A stretch of 64,000 nt of DNA from JANXQG01 sp963775975 (lineage in GTDB: Bacteria; Planctomycetota; Planctomycetia; Pirellulales; Thermoguttaceae): assembly GCA_963775975.1 (NCBI GenBank), contig CAVZKX010000001.1, positions 1 to 64,000 of the forward strand. The letters run 5' to 3'. Shown here piece by piece: positions 9,071 through 17,583 of the stretch. The position numbers and the translations under genes are program-made. The notes beneath the pieces were generated by a model, which saw only the letters and a program-made list of their open reading frames with translations, made no database searches and was not told the origin of the DNA. Positions within the stretch are counted from its first letter, which is position 1, and every line of letters starts with the position of its first letter.

Positions 9071-9076
9071 AAGTAG

Positions 9077-9097
9077 GTCCCTTCTGCCGGAAGGGAC
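9077..9097. terminator. Hairpin downstream of the LRR gene
   Basis: GTCCCTTC-TGCCG-GAAGGGAC is an 8-bp perfect stem just after the LRR stop codon. It resembles the palindrome at 9155-9175. Confidence 0.55.
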
Positions 9098-9154
9098 TAT
9101 TGCGGATGAACCCATCGCAAGAACCGAACTTTGTCCGCGGATCGACGCACACTG

Positions 9155-9175
9155 GTCCCGCTCGGCAAGCGGGAC
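9155..9175. terminator. REP-like hairpin at the 3' end of dapA
   Basis: GTCCCGCT-CGGCA-AGCGGGAC directly abuts the dapA stop codon. The identical 21-mer recurs at 29023-29043 directly after the larA-like stop codon, also on the minus strand. This placement suggests a transcript-end repeat family. Confidence 0.65.
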
Positions 9176-10065
9176 CTACAAGAGCCCGTAATCGCCGAGC
9201 GTTGCCCGCAGCTTCTCTACTTCCGCGGCCGTAAGGCGGGTGAGCGGCATGCGAAGGTCGCCAGTGTCCAGTCCAAGCAGTTGCATCGCGGCCTTGATGG
9301 GGATCGGATTGGTGGACAGGCCCAGCATGTCGCGGCACAACGGGAAGAGCTTGAGGTGCAGGCACCGCGCTTCGGCCAGATTGCCGCTCTCGAACGCCCG
9401 CAGCATGGCAATCACGTCTCTCGGCACGATGTTGCCGACGACCGAGATGACGCCGCGGCCGCCGATCGCCATCAGCGGCAGCGTCAGGCTGTCGTCGCCG
9501 CTGAGGACGGTGAGGTTGGTCAGGGCGATGATCTGCGACGCCTGGTCCATCGAGCCGGTCGCCTCCTTGACCATCGTGATGTTCTTCAGGTCGGCCATGC
9601 GGACGATCGTCTCGGGCTCGATGTTCTTGCCCGTGCGGCCGGGGATGTTGTAGACGCAAATCGGAATCTCGACCGCCTCGGCCGAGCATCTTGAAGTGCT
9701 GATAAAAACCTTCTTGCGTCGGCTTGTTGTAGTAGGGCGCGACGACGAGCGCCGCGTCGGCCCCGCGCTTGGCGGCCCAGCGGGTGAGCCGCAGGGCCTC
9801 CTCGGTGCTGTTGGAGCCGGTGCCCGCCATGACCTTGATTCGTCCCGCCGCTGCTTCGACGATGGCGGCGATCACCCGCTCGTGCTCGTCGTGCGAGAGC
9901 GTCGGGCACTCGCCGGTCGTGCCGACCGGGCAGAGGCACGTCGTGCCCGGCCTCGATCTGGAACTCGATATTCCTCTGGAGGGCCTCGATATCAATCTGC
10001 CCGTCGCGGAACGGGGTAATGATGGCCACGGAAAGGCCGGAGAAATCTTCGCTGCGGGTGGACAT
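9176..10065 (-). CDS. dapA: 4-hydroxy-tetrahydrodipicolinate synthase (two frameshifts)
   Basis: DapA condenses pyruvate with aspartate semialdehyde in lysine/diaminopimelate synthesis. The protein is readable in three successive frames: MSTRSEDFSGLSVAIITPFR (start ATG 10065), then CPVGTTGECPTLSHDEHERV...ALVVAPYYNKPTQEGFY with the conserved GTTGE and YYNKP motifs, then MADLKNITMVKEATGSMDQA with the Schiff-base Lys in VKEATG, then SGDDSLTLP, to the end GDYGLL. The frame changes near 9951 and near 9685 are each repaired by deleting one base. Total length (about 295 residues) is normal. Because DapA is usually essential, sequencing error is as likely as a pseudogene. Confidence 0.85.
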
Positions 10066-10165
10066 GGGCGTGGGGAACGGGGAGTGGGAAGTGGGGAGTG
10101 TGGAGGGGGTAGTGGGGAGCTTGAACTCAAGCCTCAACTCTCAGCTCTCAACTCTCAACGCACAC
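10066..10165. repeat. Low-complexity G-rich spacer upstream of dapA
   Basis: Repeated ggggagtgggaagtggggag words, then repeated ctcaactctcagctctcaac words. This compositional tract sits where the dapA promoter would be; I cannot read a convincing promoter in it. Confidence 0.5.
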
Positions 10166-10347
10166 CATGATACGGCATCAGCGGGGGACTGGCAAGGAAC
10201 GGGCGAAGCGGATTTGATTCGCCTCCAGCGGCTTGACTGGTCAATCCTCGACCGCCAAAATGTGGTGAAACTTGGCCGCATTTTCGCAGTCGAATACCTG
10301 TTTGGCCGGCTACGATGCTCTTCACTTGCCAAACAACTCGAACAACA

Positions 10348-10912
10348 ATGAAAACCATGCTCTCATCAAAACAAAACACGATCGCCATTCTTTTGCTCGC
10401 GGCTGGTCTGCTTTGTTGGGCCGCGGACGCAATGGCCCAGCAAACCGCATCGAAGGAAGCCAACTCGCCAACTCTCGCCGACTGATGACCGGGCGATCCG
10501 GGAAATCCTCAAGGATCAAGAAACGGCCTGGAACAAACACGACATGGGCGCTTTCACCAAGGCGTTCAGAGACGATGCGGAGGGCATCAACGTGGCCGGG
10601 ATGTATTGGCAAGGAAAAGCCGACCTTTTGAAACATCTGACCGACTTTCACGCGACCTTCCTCAAGAACTGCCAGGAGTATTTGGAAGAGGTGCGGGTCC
10701 ACTCGATTGGCGAGGGATACGCCGTGGCCGTCAACATCTGGAAAGTCGATGCCTTCACCGGACCCGGCGGTCTCGAGTTTCCCGCCTCCCGTCACCGCAG
10801 CACGGTGGTGCTGGCGAAAGGGGCGGATGGCTGGAAGATCGTTCACTTCCACAACACGACTATCGACGAGGCGGCGGTAAAGGCCGCGAGCGCTCCCCCG
10901 CCACAGAAATAG
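10348..10912 (+). CDS. SgcJ/EcaC-type NTF2-like protein with signal peptide (frameshifted)
   Basis: ATG at 10348 opens a good signal peptide (MKTMLSSKQNTIAILLLAAG...DAMAQ) but meets TGA at 10483. The expected continuation DRAIREILKDQETAWNKHDM starts at once in another frame and runs to 10912. The second part is an SgcJ/EcaC (DUF4440-like, NTF2-fold) domain: AFTKAFRDDAEGINVAGMYW, then VVLAKGADGWKIVHFHNTTI at the C-terminal strands. Such cone-shaped proteins bind small ligands or act as steroid-isomerase-like enzymes; the substrate here is unknown. An indel at about 10483 joins export signal and domain. Confidence 0.75.
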
Positions 10913-10928
10913 CGATGTCCGCGATTCC

Positions 10929-11360
10929 ATGAACGACGACGATTTCATTGAGCAGTTCGAGGCTTGTTCGTTTCCCTTCGATCAGTGGCATCACCGAGCC
11001 CACGTCAAGCTTGCGTACCTCTACCTGACGCGCCATGGCTTTGATGCTGCAGCGACGAAGCTGCGGGAGGGAATCCGCGCTTATAACGCCGCTAACAAGG
11101 TTCCGGACGAGCCGGCCAGCGGCTATCACGAGACCATTACGCAGTTCTGGCTGCGCATCGTCGAGATGACGGTCCAGCAGTATGGCCAGCTACCGACTGC
11201 CGATGAGTTTTTCGACTTTCACCCTCAACTCAGCCAAAAGAAGAATCATCGTCTCTTTTACTCGCCCGGCTTATTCATGTCGCCGGAGGCGAAACGCGCG
11301 TTTGTGGAGCCGGACCTTACGAAACTGCCTAAAGCAACGAAGGCAACGAACGTCGCTTAA
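10929..11360 (+). CDS. Conserved hypothetical protein with N-terminal FxxWxHRAHVKLAY motif
   Basis: 143 codons from ATG at 10929, 16 bp after the NTF2-like gene. Residues 8-40 read FEACSFPFDQWHHRAHVKLA then YLYLTRHGFDAAATKLREGI, a His-rich helical block I remember from small conserved bacterial proteins of unknown function; it continues with YHETITQFWLRIVEM. The spaced His and Glu residues could form a metal site (inference). No signal peptide. The C-terminal tail after FMSPEAKRAF is basic and poorly structured. A dapA/pdxJ-like scar begins 20 bp after its stop. Confidence 0.6.
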   Translation: MNDDDFIEQFEACSFPFDQWHHRAHVKLAYLYLTRHGFDAAATKLREGIRAYNAANKVPDEPASGYHETITQFWLRIVEMTVQQYGQLPTADEFFDFHPQLSQKKNHRLFYSPGLFMSPEAKRAFVEPDLTKLPKATKATNVA

Positions 11361-11380
11361 GTATGCGATGGAGCGACGAG

Positions 11381-11478
11381 GCTGCTTGATCTCCCGCACC
11401 GCTTGCTCCGACCCGTCGATAGCTAGCGGAATAATGACGGTCACGGAAAGGCCGGTGAAATCTTCGCTACGGGTTGGC
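11381..11478 (-). pseudogene. Chimeric scar: dapA 5' end joined to pdxJ 3' end
   Basis: Read on the minus strand, 11478-11428 encodes RSEDFTGLSVTVIIP, matching the DapA start (RSEDFSGLSVAIITP at 10060-10015), and 11415-11381 encodes SEQAVREIKQ, matching the PdxJ end (FEQAVREMKR at 12721-12687). At DNA level about 31 of 36 bases match pdxJ and about 40 of 48 match dapA. No full gene remains. It lies between the two intact loci and looks like the footprint of a tandem duplication followed by deletion. Confidence 0.75.
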
Positions 11479-11491
11479 GTACTATCTCATT

Positions 11492-12676
11492 CTAGCGAAT
11501 TACAATGTCTTTAAGTTCGGACAACTTCCGACCGAACATGACGAGCGAGAATTTGTCCATTCGGTCTACATCTAGGCCCATGCATTGCTCAAAAACAGTT
11601 CTGGCGTAGAAGACGTTGTCGAAGGAAGCGCCTTGGAAGTTGCAACGAGTAAACTTCGCTCCGCCGATCTCTGCCCTATTCAGATTCGCGTTCTGAAATG
11701 AACAGTCGAAGTATTGTAGGTTCGTCGCGTTTAGCCCACTGAGGTTGGCGTAGTCAAAAGTGCAGTGCTCTGCTCGGCGAATGTATCCGGTTTTGACGAA
11801 CGATAGGTCGCAACGTAAAATTTCTGAAATTCTATCAACCCGGACGCCTCGAAAGCTGCAATCGTCGAACGTTCCCGCCAGTGCTTCATCTTCGGCCGAT
11901 AGTCCGTCAAATACAATATCACGAAAATGGAACCAATACGTCCAGCCGCCAAGGTGCGAAAACTTCCCGACGATAGGAAATGAGAAGTCAAGCCTTTCGA
12001 CCGGGGTTTTTGGCAAAAGCTTGCCAGCTTTTAAATCGCTCAACTCATCGGCGGTGAAGTGACGGACAAGTTGTGGCAAGTGCTTGGAAATCAAACCGAA
12101 GTCGATGCCGCGTAAATCGGCCCGGCCAGCGTCGGTTCGTCCAAATGGCAAGCCCTCGGTATCATGTCGAACTAGGACTGCCACTAGTGCGGCAATGGCA
12201 TCCGACTCCTTCCAGCGTCGCCGAAGCGCTTGCTTTCCCTTCGTGCTAAACTTCTTATTCTCCGCAGGAAGCCACTTTCCACGAACGGCCGTTAGATCGT
12301 TGTCCGCAGCGGTAAAGCGTTTGCAAGCTTCGACAAACGACGCAATCGACTCGTCCGGTCCGTCGGCGTCAATGATTCCGTCAACGCCTTCGAGCTGGAC
12401 CTTCCAAACCAGATTAAAGCACGCTGCCGCAGCGTGAAGTATTTCAACGACATTACACGCGTCGCCAAAACCAGCCGCCGGATCCGCATCGGCCGGAGTA
12501 GGCCCGATCTTCGTCCAGCCCTCAAGTTGATGAGCGGTCGTCGTGCCGTAACGCAGGTCAAAGCCCTCGACTTCCCATATTCGCTAACTGGAGAGCCCGT
12601 AACAATAGTCGAGCACTTCGGAAGCGAGTTCAGGGCGATCTGACAAATCAGCAATATATCCAATTGCTGTCGACAT
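11492..12676 (-). CDS. Pentapeptide-repeat protein with premature amber stop
   Basis: The gene starts at ATG 12676 (MSTAIGYIADLSDRPELASE), whose A is the last base of the pdxJ TAA. It meets TAG at 12586-12584 after 30 codons, then stays open in the same frame to 11492. After the stop the protein continues RIWEVEGFDLRYGTTTAHQL, a roughly 150-residue region of unknown type, then pentapeptide repeats (TFDYANLSGLNATNLQYFDC, NANLNRAEIGGAKFTRCNF) forming a right-handed beta-helix. If translation starts internally, GTG at 12184 gives a 230-residue repeat-only product. Function unknown. Confidence 0.7.
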
Positions 12677-13389
12677 TATTCCACCAGCCGCTTCATCTCC
12701 CGCACCGCCTGCTCGAACCCGACCATTAACGCCCGCGCGACGATGCTGTGGCCGATGTTCAATTCGTGCATGTCTTCGATCGTAGCTACGGGTTTGACGT
12801 TGTGATACGTCAGGCCATGTCCGGCGTGCAGGGCCATGCCGGCTTGACGGATGAGCCGGCCGGCATTCACGAGTTTTTCCAATTCGGCCTCCTGCTGCGT
12901 GCCGCGTTTGGCAAGCGCATACTGGCCCGTGTGCAATTCGACGGCATCGGCCTTCAGCGCGGCGGCCACTTCTAATTGCCGCGGGTCGGGATCGAGGAAA
13001 AGGCTCACGGATATACCTGCGTCGGCTAATTGCTGGGCAATCTCCGCCGTTCTCTGCCGCTGGCCGGCGATGTCCAGGCCACCTTCGGTCGTGATTTCCT
13101 CTCGTTTCTCCGGCACGAGCGTGACCTGGTCGGGCTTGACCTCGCAGGCGATTTTGAGCACGCCCGGATCGCAGGCCATTTCCAGATTGAGCTTGACGGT
13201 GACGGTCTCGCGCAAGATGCGCAAGTCGCGATCCTGGATGTGCCGCCGGTCTTCGCGTAGATGGAGCGTAATGCAATCCGCGCCGCCCAGTTCGGCCAGC
13301 GCAGCGGCCCAAATCGGGTCGGGCTCAAAAGTCCGCCGCGCCTGGCGGACCGTGGCTACGTGATCGATGTTGACGCCGAGTTCGGGCAT
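12676..13389 (-). CDS. pdxJ: Pyridoxine 5'-phosphate synthase
   Basis: 237 codons from ATG at 13389. PdxJ closes the pyridoxine ring from 1-deoxyxylulose 5-phosphate and 3-amino-2-oxopropyl phosphate, the last ring-forming step of DXP-dependent vitamin B6 synthesis. Family signatures are full: MPELGVNIDHVATVRQARRT at the N-terminus, ADCITLHLREDRRHIQDRDL, VTLVPEKREEITTEGGLD, VELHTGQYA, and GLTYHNVKPVATI near the end. Length is normal. The stop codon overlaps the start of the next gene (TAATG), so translational coupling is likely. Cytoplasmic. Confidence 0.97.
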   Translation of the reverse strand: MPELGVNIDHVATVRQARRTFEPDPIWAAALAELGGADCITLHLREDRRHIQDRDLRILRETVTVKLNLEMACDPGVLKIACEVKPDQVTLVPEKREEITTEGGLDIAGQRQRTAEIAQQLADAGISVSLFLDPDPRQLEVAAALKADAVELHTGQYALAKRGTQQEAELEKLVNAGRLIRQAGMALHAGHGLTYHNVKPVATIEDMHELNIGHSIVARALMVGFEQAVREMKRLVE

Positions 13390-13390
13390 A

Positions 13391-13464
13391 GGAAAGGATT
13401 TGGGGATTTGGGGATTTGGGGATTTGGGACCCTAAATCCCTAAATCCCTTTCCCCCAAATCCCT
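13391..13464. repeat. Tandem GGGGATTT octamers followed by their complement
   Basis: Four copies of the GGATTTGG register run at 13396-13428, then AAATCCC units at 13433-13464. The tract can form a hairpin or a G-quadruplex. It lies immediately 3' of the M42 peptidase stop and 5' of pdxJ, so it could act as terminator or leader structure. Confidence 0.7.
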
Positions 13465-13466
13465 CT

Positions 13467-14531
13467 TTAAGGAATAAACTCCGCGTCCGCCGGGATCGAT
13501 TCCAAGAACCGCGCCAGCAGGTCCGCGGTGTGGTCGATGTCTTCCAGCGAAATCATCTCCACCGGGCTGTGCATGTAACGGTTCGGAATGCTGACGAGTC
13601 CCGCCGCCACGCCCGCTCGGTTGATCTGGATTGCATTGGCGTCGGTGGGCGTCGCTCGGCCGGAGGCACCCAATTGATAGGGAATATTGTTCGCATGTGC
13701 CGCATCCAGCAGCCGGCGCACGACTTTGTGGTTCATATTCGGCCCGCGATAAACGACCGGGCCGCCGCCGAGGCGGACATCGCCCTCTTCCTTCTTCTCG
13801 ATCGTCGGGCAGTCGGTGGCGTGCGTCACATCGACGGCAATGCCGACGTGCGGATCGACGCTGAAGGAGCTTGTCTGCGCACCGCGGAGCCCGATCTCTT
13901 CTTGCACGGTGGAGACGGCGTAGGCGGCGACCCTCAGTTTGCTCTTATCGGCCCGCCGCAGGGCTTCCATGACGACCCACATCCCGGTCTTGTCGTCCAT
14001 CGCGGCCGAAATCGCGCGGCCGTTGAGCAGCTCCTGGTAGCGGAGTTCGAGCGTGATCGGATCGCCCACGCGCACGGCCTGCTGGGCTTCGTCCTTGTTT
14101 TTCGCGCCGATGTCGAGCCACAGGTCCTTGATCTTCGGAACCTGCTTCCGCTCTTCTTCATTGAGCAGATGGATCGGCTTGCGGGCGATGATGCCGAGCA
14201 CCGGGCCGCTCATGCCCCAGACCGTCAGCCGCTGGCCGATTAGCACTTGCGGGTCCCAACCGCCGATCGTGGAAACGTGAATGAAGCCGTCGTCGTCGAT
14301 GTACTGCACGATGAGGCCGATCTGGTCGGCATGCCCGGCGAACATCACCCGCAGCGGGGCACTCGGATTCCGCACGGCGATCACGTTCCCATGCACGTCG
14401 GTCCGCATCTCATCCGCAAACGAGGCCGCGTAATCGCGGACCAATTCCTGGACCGGGGTCTCATAGCCCGAAGGACTAGGCGTGGCCAGAATCTGCTTGA
14501 AGAAATCGAGTGCCTTGGGCTCAATGCTCAT
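13467..14531 (-). CDS. M42 family metallo-aminopeptidase
   Basis: 354 codons from ATG at 14531. M42 enzymes form dodecameric di-metal (Zn/Co) tetrahedral peptidases that trim short peptides. Metal and catalytic signatures are visible: PSGYETPVQELVRD, MFAGHADQIGLIVQYID with the first metal His and Asp, AISAAMDDKTGMWVVMEAL with the bridging Asp, VSTVQEEIGLRGAQ with the catalytic Glu pair, and IPNRYMHSPVEM with the last His. Length is typical. No export signal. It lies upstream of pdxJ on the same strand but separated by a repeat tract. Confidence 0.95.
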   Translation of the reverse strand: MSIEPKALDFFKQILATPSPSGYETPVQELVRDYAASFADEMRTDVHGNVIAVRNPSAPLRVMFAGHADQIGLIVQYIDDDGFIHVSTIGGWDPQVLIGQRLTVWGMSGPVLGIIARKPIHLLNEEERKQVPKIKDLWLDIGAKNKDEAQQAVRVGDPITLELRYQELLNGRAISAAMDDKTGMWVVMEALRRADKSKLRVAAYAVSTVQEEIGLRGAQTSSFSVDPHVGIAVDVTHATDCPTIEKKEEGDVRLGGGPVVYRGPNMNHKVVRRLLDAAHANNIPYQLGASGRATPTDANAIQINRAGVAAGLVSIPNRYMHSPVEMISLEDIDHTADLLARFLESIPADAEFIP

Positions 14532-14722
14532 GAAGAGGAATCCTGACGGTGTTCGAAACTAGAATGAAGTCAAACTGGCTGGTCGGATATTGGGAAGCCC
14601 TGAAGTATGCCGATTTTTTGTAATTTCCGCAACTACCCCTCCGCAAGAAGTTGCGGGCGATAGACAGGTTGACGCATTCGGTCTGCCGCCGTAACATGGC
14701 TGCGGGAAAGCAGTGCCGTGGA

Positions 14723-14760
14723 GCAGATTGCCAATCTGCTTGGCAGGTTAGCAACCTGCC
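14723..14760. repeat. Paired palindromes upstream of hom
   Basis: GCAGATTG-C-CAATCTGC (14723-14739) followed by GGCAGGTT-AGC-AACCTGCC (14742-14760). The second belongs to the same sequence family as the larger inverted repeat at 16110-16164, so hom is bracketed by two members. Confidence 0.7.
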
Positions 14761-14799
14761 CCACGTTACATCGTAGCGAGCGTCTTTTTGAAGGAAGCA

Positions 14800-16107
14800 A
14801 TGTCAAAATCGACCGCGAAAGTAGCAATTGTCGGATTCGGCACGGTCGGATCGGGCGTGGCGCGGCTGCTCATCGAGCAGCAGGAGCGGATCTCTCGCCA
14901 GGCGGGCCGCAAGGTCGAACTGGCGCGGATCGTCGTGACCGATAAGGCCCGGCCGCGGAAATTCGCGGCGCCGCCGGGCCTGCTCACGACCGACCTGTCC
15001 ACGGTTTTGAACGACCCGGAGATCGAAGCCGTTGTGCAGGTTGTCGGCGGCCTGGAGCCCGACCGCACGATCATGCTCAAGCTGCTCGAGAGCGGCAAGG
15101 ACATCGTGACGGCCAATAAGGCGTTGCTGGCTGAGCATGGCCGCGAGCTTTTTGACCGCGCGCGGAGCCTAGGGCGAACGATCGCGTTTGAGGCGGCGGT
15201 CGGCGGCGGCATTCCCATCATCGCCGCCGTCAACCAATCGCTGGTGGCCAACCAGATCGCGTCCATCCACGGGATACTCAACGGCACGAGCAATTTCATC
15301 CTTTCACAGATGGACGACCTCGGCAAGACTTACGCCGACGCGCTGGCCGAAGCCCAGCAATTGGGTTTTGCCGAGGCGAATCCGGCCATGGACGTCAACG
15401 GCAGCGACGCGGCGCAGAAGCTGGCGATATTGGCGCACCTGGCATTCGGCGCGCGGGTCGATTGGAAAACCATTCCGCGGACCGGGATCGACATCGTCGA
15501 TGTGGCCGACATGCGCTACGCCCGCGAATTGGGCTATAGCATCAAGCTCCTGGCGGTGGCGGAGTTGATGCCGGACGGACTGGAAATGTACGTTTCGCCC
15601 ACGCTCGTGCGGCGGCGTTCGACCCTGGCCCAAGTGGACGGCGCGTTCAACGCCATGCAGATCGTGGGCGACGCCGTGGGGCGCGTGCTGCTGCACGGGT
15701 TGGGTGCCGGTCAAATGCCCACCGCGTCGGCGTGCGTGGCCGACTTGATCGATACGCTCTTGGGCCGCGCCGCGATTACCTTCCGCACGCTCAAGCTCTG
15801 GTCGGACGAACGCAAGGCGGCCGCCGCGGTTCGCGACCCGGCCAATGTTTCCGGCCGGTTCTACCTGCGTTTCAACGTCGAGGATCGGCCCGGTGTGATT
15901 GCCGACATCGCGGGAATCCTCGGCCGCCACAAGATTTCGATCGCCTCGGTGATTCAGCACGAAACGGCCGAGCAGGCCGGCGGCTGCGTGCCGCTTATCA
16001 TCATGACGCACACCACGACCGAAGGCGCCGTTCGAGACGCCTTGCAGTCAATCACGAGTTTGCCGGCGGTGGGACCGGGGAGTGTGCGATTGAGGGTGAG
16101 AGAGTAG
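14800..16107 (+). CDS. hom: Homoserine dehydrogenase with C-terminal ACT domain
   Basis: Reduces aspartate 4-semialdehyde to homoserine for threonine and methionine. I place the start at ATG 14800 (MSKSTAKVAIVGFGTVGSGV), preceded by AAGGAAG, rather than the TTG at 14788. The Rossmann NAD(P) motif is GFGTVGSG. Substrate-binding blocks are GKDIVTANKALLAEHG, AVGGGIPIIAAVNQSL, ILNGTSNFILSQM and AQQLGFAEANPAMDVNGSDA. Residues about 350-435 form an ACT domain (FYLRFNVEDRPGVIADIAGI), expected to bind threonine for feedback inhibition. The next gene, 66 bp downstream, is a candidate homoserine kinase. Confidence 0.97.
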   Translation: MSKSTAKVAIVGFGTVGSGVARLLIEQQERISRQAGRKVELARIVVTDKARPRKFAAPPGLLTTDLSTVLNDPEIEAVVQVVGGLEPDRTIMLKLLESGKDIVTANKALLAEHGRELFDRARSLGRTIAFEAAVGGGIPIIAAVNQSLVANQIASIHGILNGTSNFILSQMDDLGKTYADALAEAQQLGFAEANPAMDVNGSDAAQKLAILAHLAFGARVDWKTIPRTGIDIVDVADMRYARELGYSIKLLAVAELMPDGLEMYVSPTLVRRRSTLAQVDGAFNAMQIVGDAVGRVLLHGLGAGQMPTASACVADLIDTLLGRAAITFRTLKLWSDERKAAAAVRDPANVSGRFYLRFNVEDRPGVIADIAGILGRHKISIASVIQHETAEQAGGCVPLIIMTHTTTEGAVRDALQSITSLPAVGPGSVRLRVRE

Positions 16108-16109
16108 AC

Positions 16110-16164
16110 GTGGGGCAGGTTTCCAACCTGCCTTGATTCGTGGCAGGTTGGAAACCTGCCCCAC
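16110..16164. repeat. Perfect 23-bp inverted repeat between hom and the mutase-like gene
   Basis: Arms 16110-16132 (gtggggcaggtttccaacct...) and 16142-16164 are exact reverse complements around a 9-nt loop. Each arm is itself a near palindrome (GGCAGGTT/AACCTGCC). It ends 9 bp before the start codon of the next gene and could influence its translation. Confidence 0.85.
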
Positions 16165-16173
16165 AATGAAACC

Positions 16174-17361
16174 ATGAAATACGCCATCATCATCCCCGAC
16201 GGTTGCGCCGACGAACCGCAGCGGTCGCTGGGCGGCAAGACGCCGCTACAGGCGGCGCGGCTGCCCGCGATGGACGCCGTAGTCAAGGCGGGACGGATCG
16301 CCCGCGGCAATCACACGCCCGCGTCGCTCCCGGCCGGCTCCGATACGGCCAACTTGAGCCTGCTGGGCTACGACCCGTTGCGATACTACACGGGCCGCGC
16401 ACCGTTGGAGGCCGCCGCACAGGGCATCGAGCTCGCGCCGGGCGATTGGGCCGTCCGCTGCAACATGGTGACGATCGAAAACCAGACGATGCGGGACTTC
16501 ACGGCTGGGCACGTCTCCACCGAGGAAGCTACCGCCTTACTCGCATCGCTGCAAGAGAAGGCCGGCAGCGCAGCCGTGCGATTTCGGCCCGGCGTCAGCT
16601 ATCGCAATTTGCTACTCGTGTATTCGGCCGCGTTTACCGCGGATACCCGCACGCTGCCGCCTCACGATTTCACCGACCAGTGCATTGCCGACGCCTATCC
16701 GCGCGGGCCGGGCAGCGACTTGCTGGTGGAATTGATGACCGCGAGCGAGGAAGTCTTCGCCGATCATCCCGTCAATCAGGCCCGTCGAAACGCCGGCAAG
16801 CCGCCGGTCACGAACGTCTGGCTCTGGGGCCAAGGCAGCGCGCCGAAACTGGAGCCTTTCGAAAAACTCTACGGCGTGCGCGGCGCGATGATCACCGCGG
16901 TCGATCTCTTGCGCGGGCTTGCCCAACTAATTGGCTGGACGCGGATCGACGTGCCGGGCGCGACCGGCTATTTAGACACGGACTACGCGGCCAAGGGCCG
17001 GGCAGCCGTCGAAGCGCTGAAGAACTACGACCTTGTCTGCGTACACATTGAGGCGACTGACGAAGCCTCGCACGAGGGCCGCGCCGACGCCAAGATCGAG
17101 GCCCTAGAGCAGATTGACCGTCACATTGTCGCGCCGGTTTTCGAGGCGTTGCAGCGCTATCCGCAATGGCGAATACTCGTTTCGCCCGACCATCCCACGC
17201 CGCTCAGGACCAAGACGCACAGCCACGGCGACGTGCCGATCGCAATGGCCGGGAGCGGAATCGAACCGAATGAGCTCGCTGCCTACGACGATCCGACGGC
17301 GGCGGGATCCAAGCTCTGCTTCCCCGAGGGTTGGAAGGTGATGGCTTACTTCGTGGGCTAG
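16174..17361 (+). CDS. Cofactor-independent phosphoglycerate mutase-like enzyme, proposed homoserine kinase
   Basis: 395 codons from ATG at 16174. An alkaline-phosphatase-superfamily metalloenzyme of the archaeal-type mutase group: MKYAIIIPDGCADEP supplies the first metal Asp, PAGSDTANLSLLGYDP the catalytic Ser, and VCVHIEATDEASHEG plus VSPDHPTPLRTKTHSHGDVP the other metal ligands. A subfamily (TIGR02535) is annotated as proposed homoserine kinase because it neighbours threonine genes. Here it directly follows hom on the same strand, which supports that role over glycolysis. No classical ThrB is seen in the window. Confidence 0.85.
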   Translation: MKYAIIIPDGCADEPQRSLGGKTPLQAARLPAMDAVVKAGRIARGNHTPASLPAGSDTANLSLLGYDPLRYYTGRAPLEAAAQGIELAPGDWAVRCNMVTIENQTMRDFTAGHVSTEEATALLASLQEKAGSAAVRFRPGVSYRNLLLVYSAAFTADTRTLPPHDFTDQCIADAYPRGPGSDLLVELMTASEEVFADHPVNQARRNAGKPPVTNVWLWGQGSAPKLEPFEKLYGVRGAMITAVDLLRGLAQLIGWTRIDVPGATGYLDTDYAAKGRAAVEALKNYDLVCVHIEATDEASHEGRADAKIEALEQIDRHIVAPVFEALQRYPQWRILVSPDHPTPLRTKTHSHGDVPIAMAGSGIEPNELAAYDDPTAAGSKLCFPEGWKVMAYFVG

Positions 17362-17576
17362 CGCGTTCGCCAGACGGCGAGAACGGTCACCATGCAGTCG
17401 TCTTCGATGACCTCAAAATCGACAGCGAGTGGACCCACGAATAGAATTCGGACATTTCCGTCACGTGATTCGCCCGCCGAAGTCGGCATCGCTGCGAGTT
17501 GACGGTCAATCTCGTCACTTGCGGCCGTCACCTCGTCGCGGTCTTCGGCGTCGTTCCAAACGGTCGCAAGTTCCAT
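17358..17576 (-). CDS. Small ParE/RelE-like toxin candidate
   Basis: Start ATG 17576 (MELATVWNDAEDRDEVTAAS), 7 bp after the stop of the upstream antitoxin-like gene; 72 residues. The helical DRDEVTAASDEIDRQLA segment followed by beta-strands GNVRILFVGPLAVDFEVIED and VTVLAVWRTR is the fold order of RelE/ParE-type toxins found in planctomycete pairs. Its stop overlaps by 4 bp the stop of the convergent mutase gene. Toxic activity is inferred only. Confidence 0.6.
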   Translation of the reverse strand: MELATVWNDAEDRDEVTAASDEIDRQLAAMPTSAGESRDGNVRILFVGPLAVDFEVIEDDCMVTVLAVWRTR

Positions 17577-17583
17577 CAGCGCG

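Noticed and set aside
12292..12663. 123-codon minus-strand frame upstream of the pentapeptide protein
   Set aside because: The frame that continues the pentapeptide protein across the amber codon has the more protein-like sequence and joins known domains; this one is a shadow.
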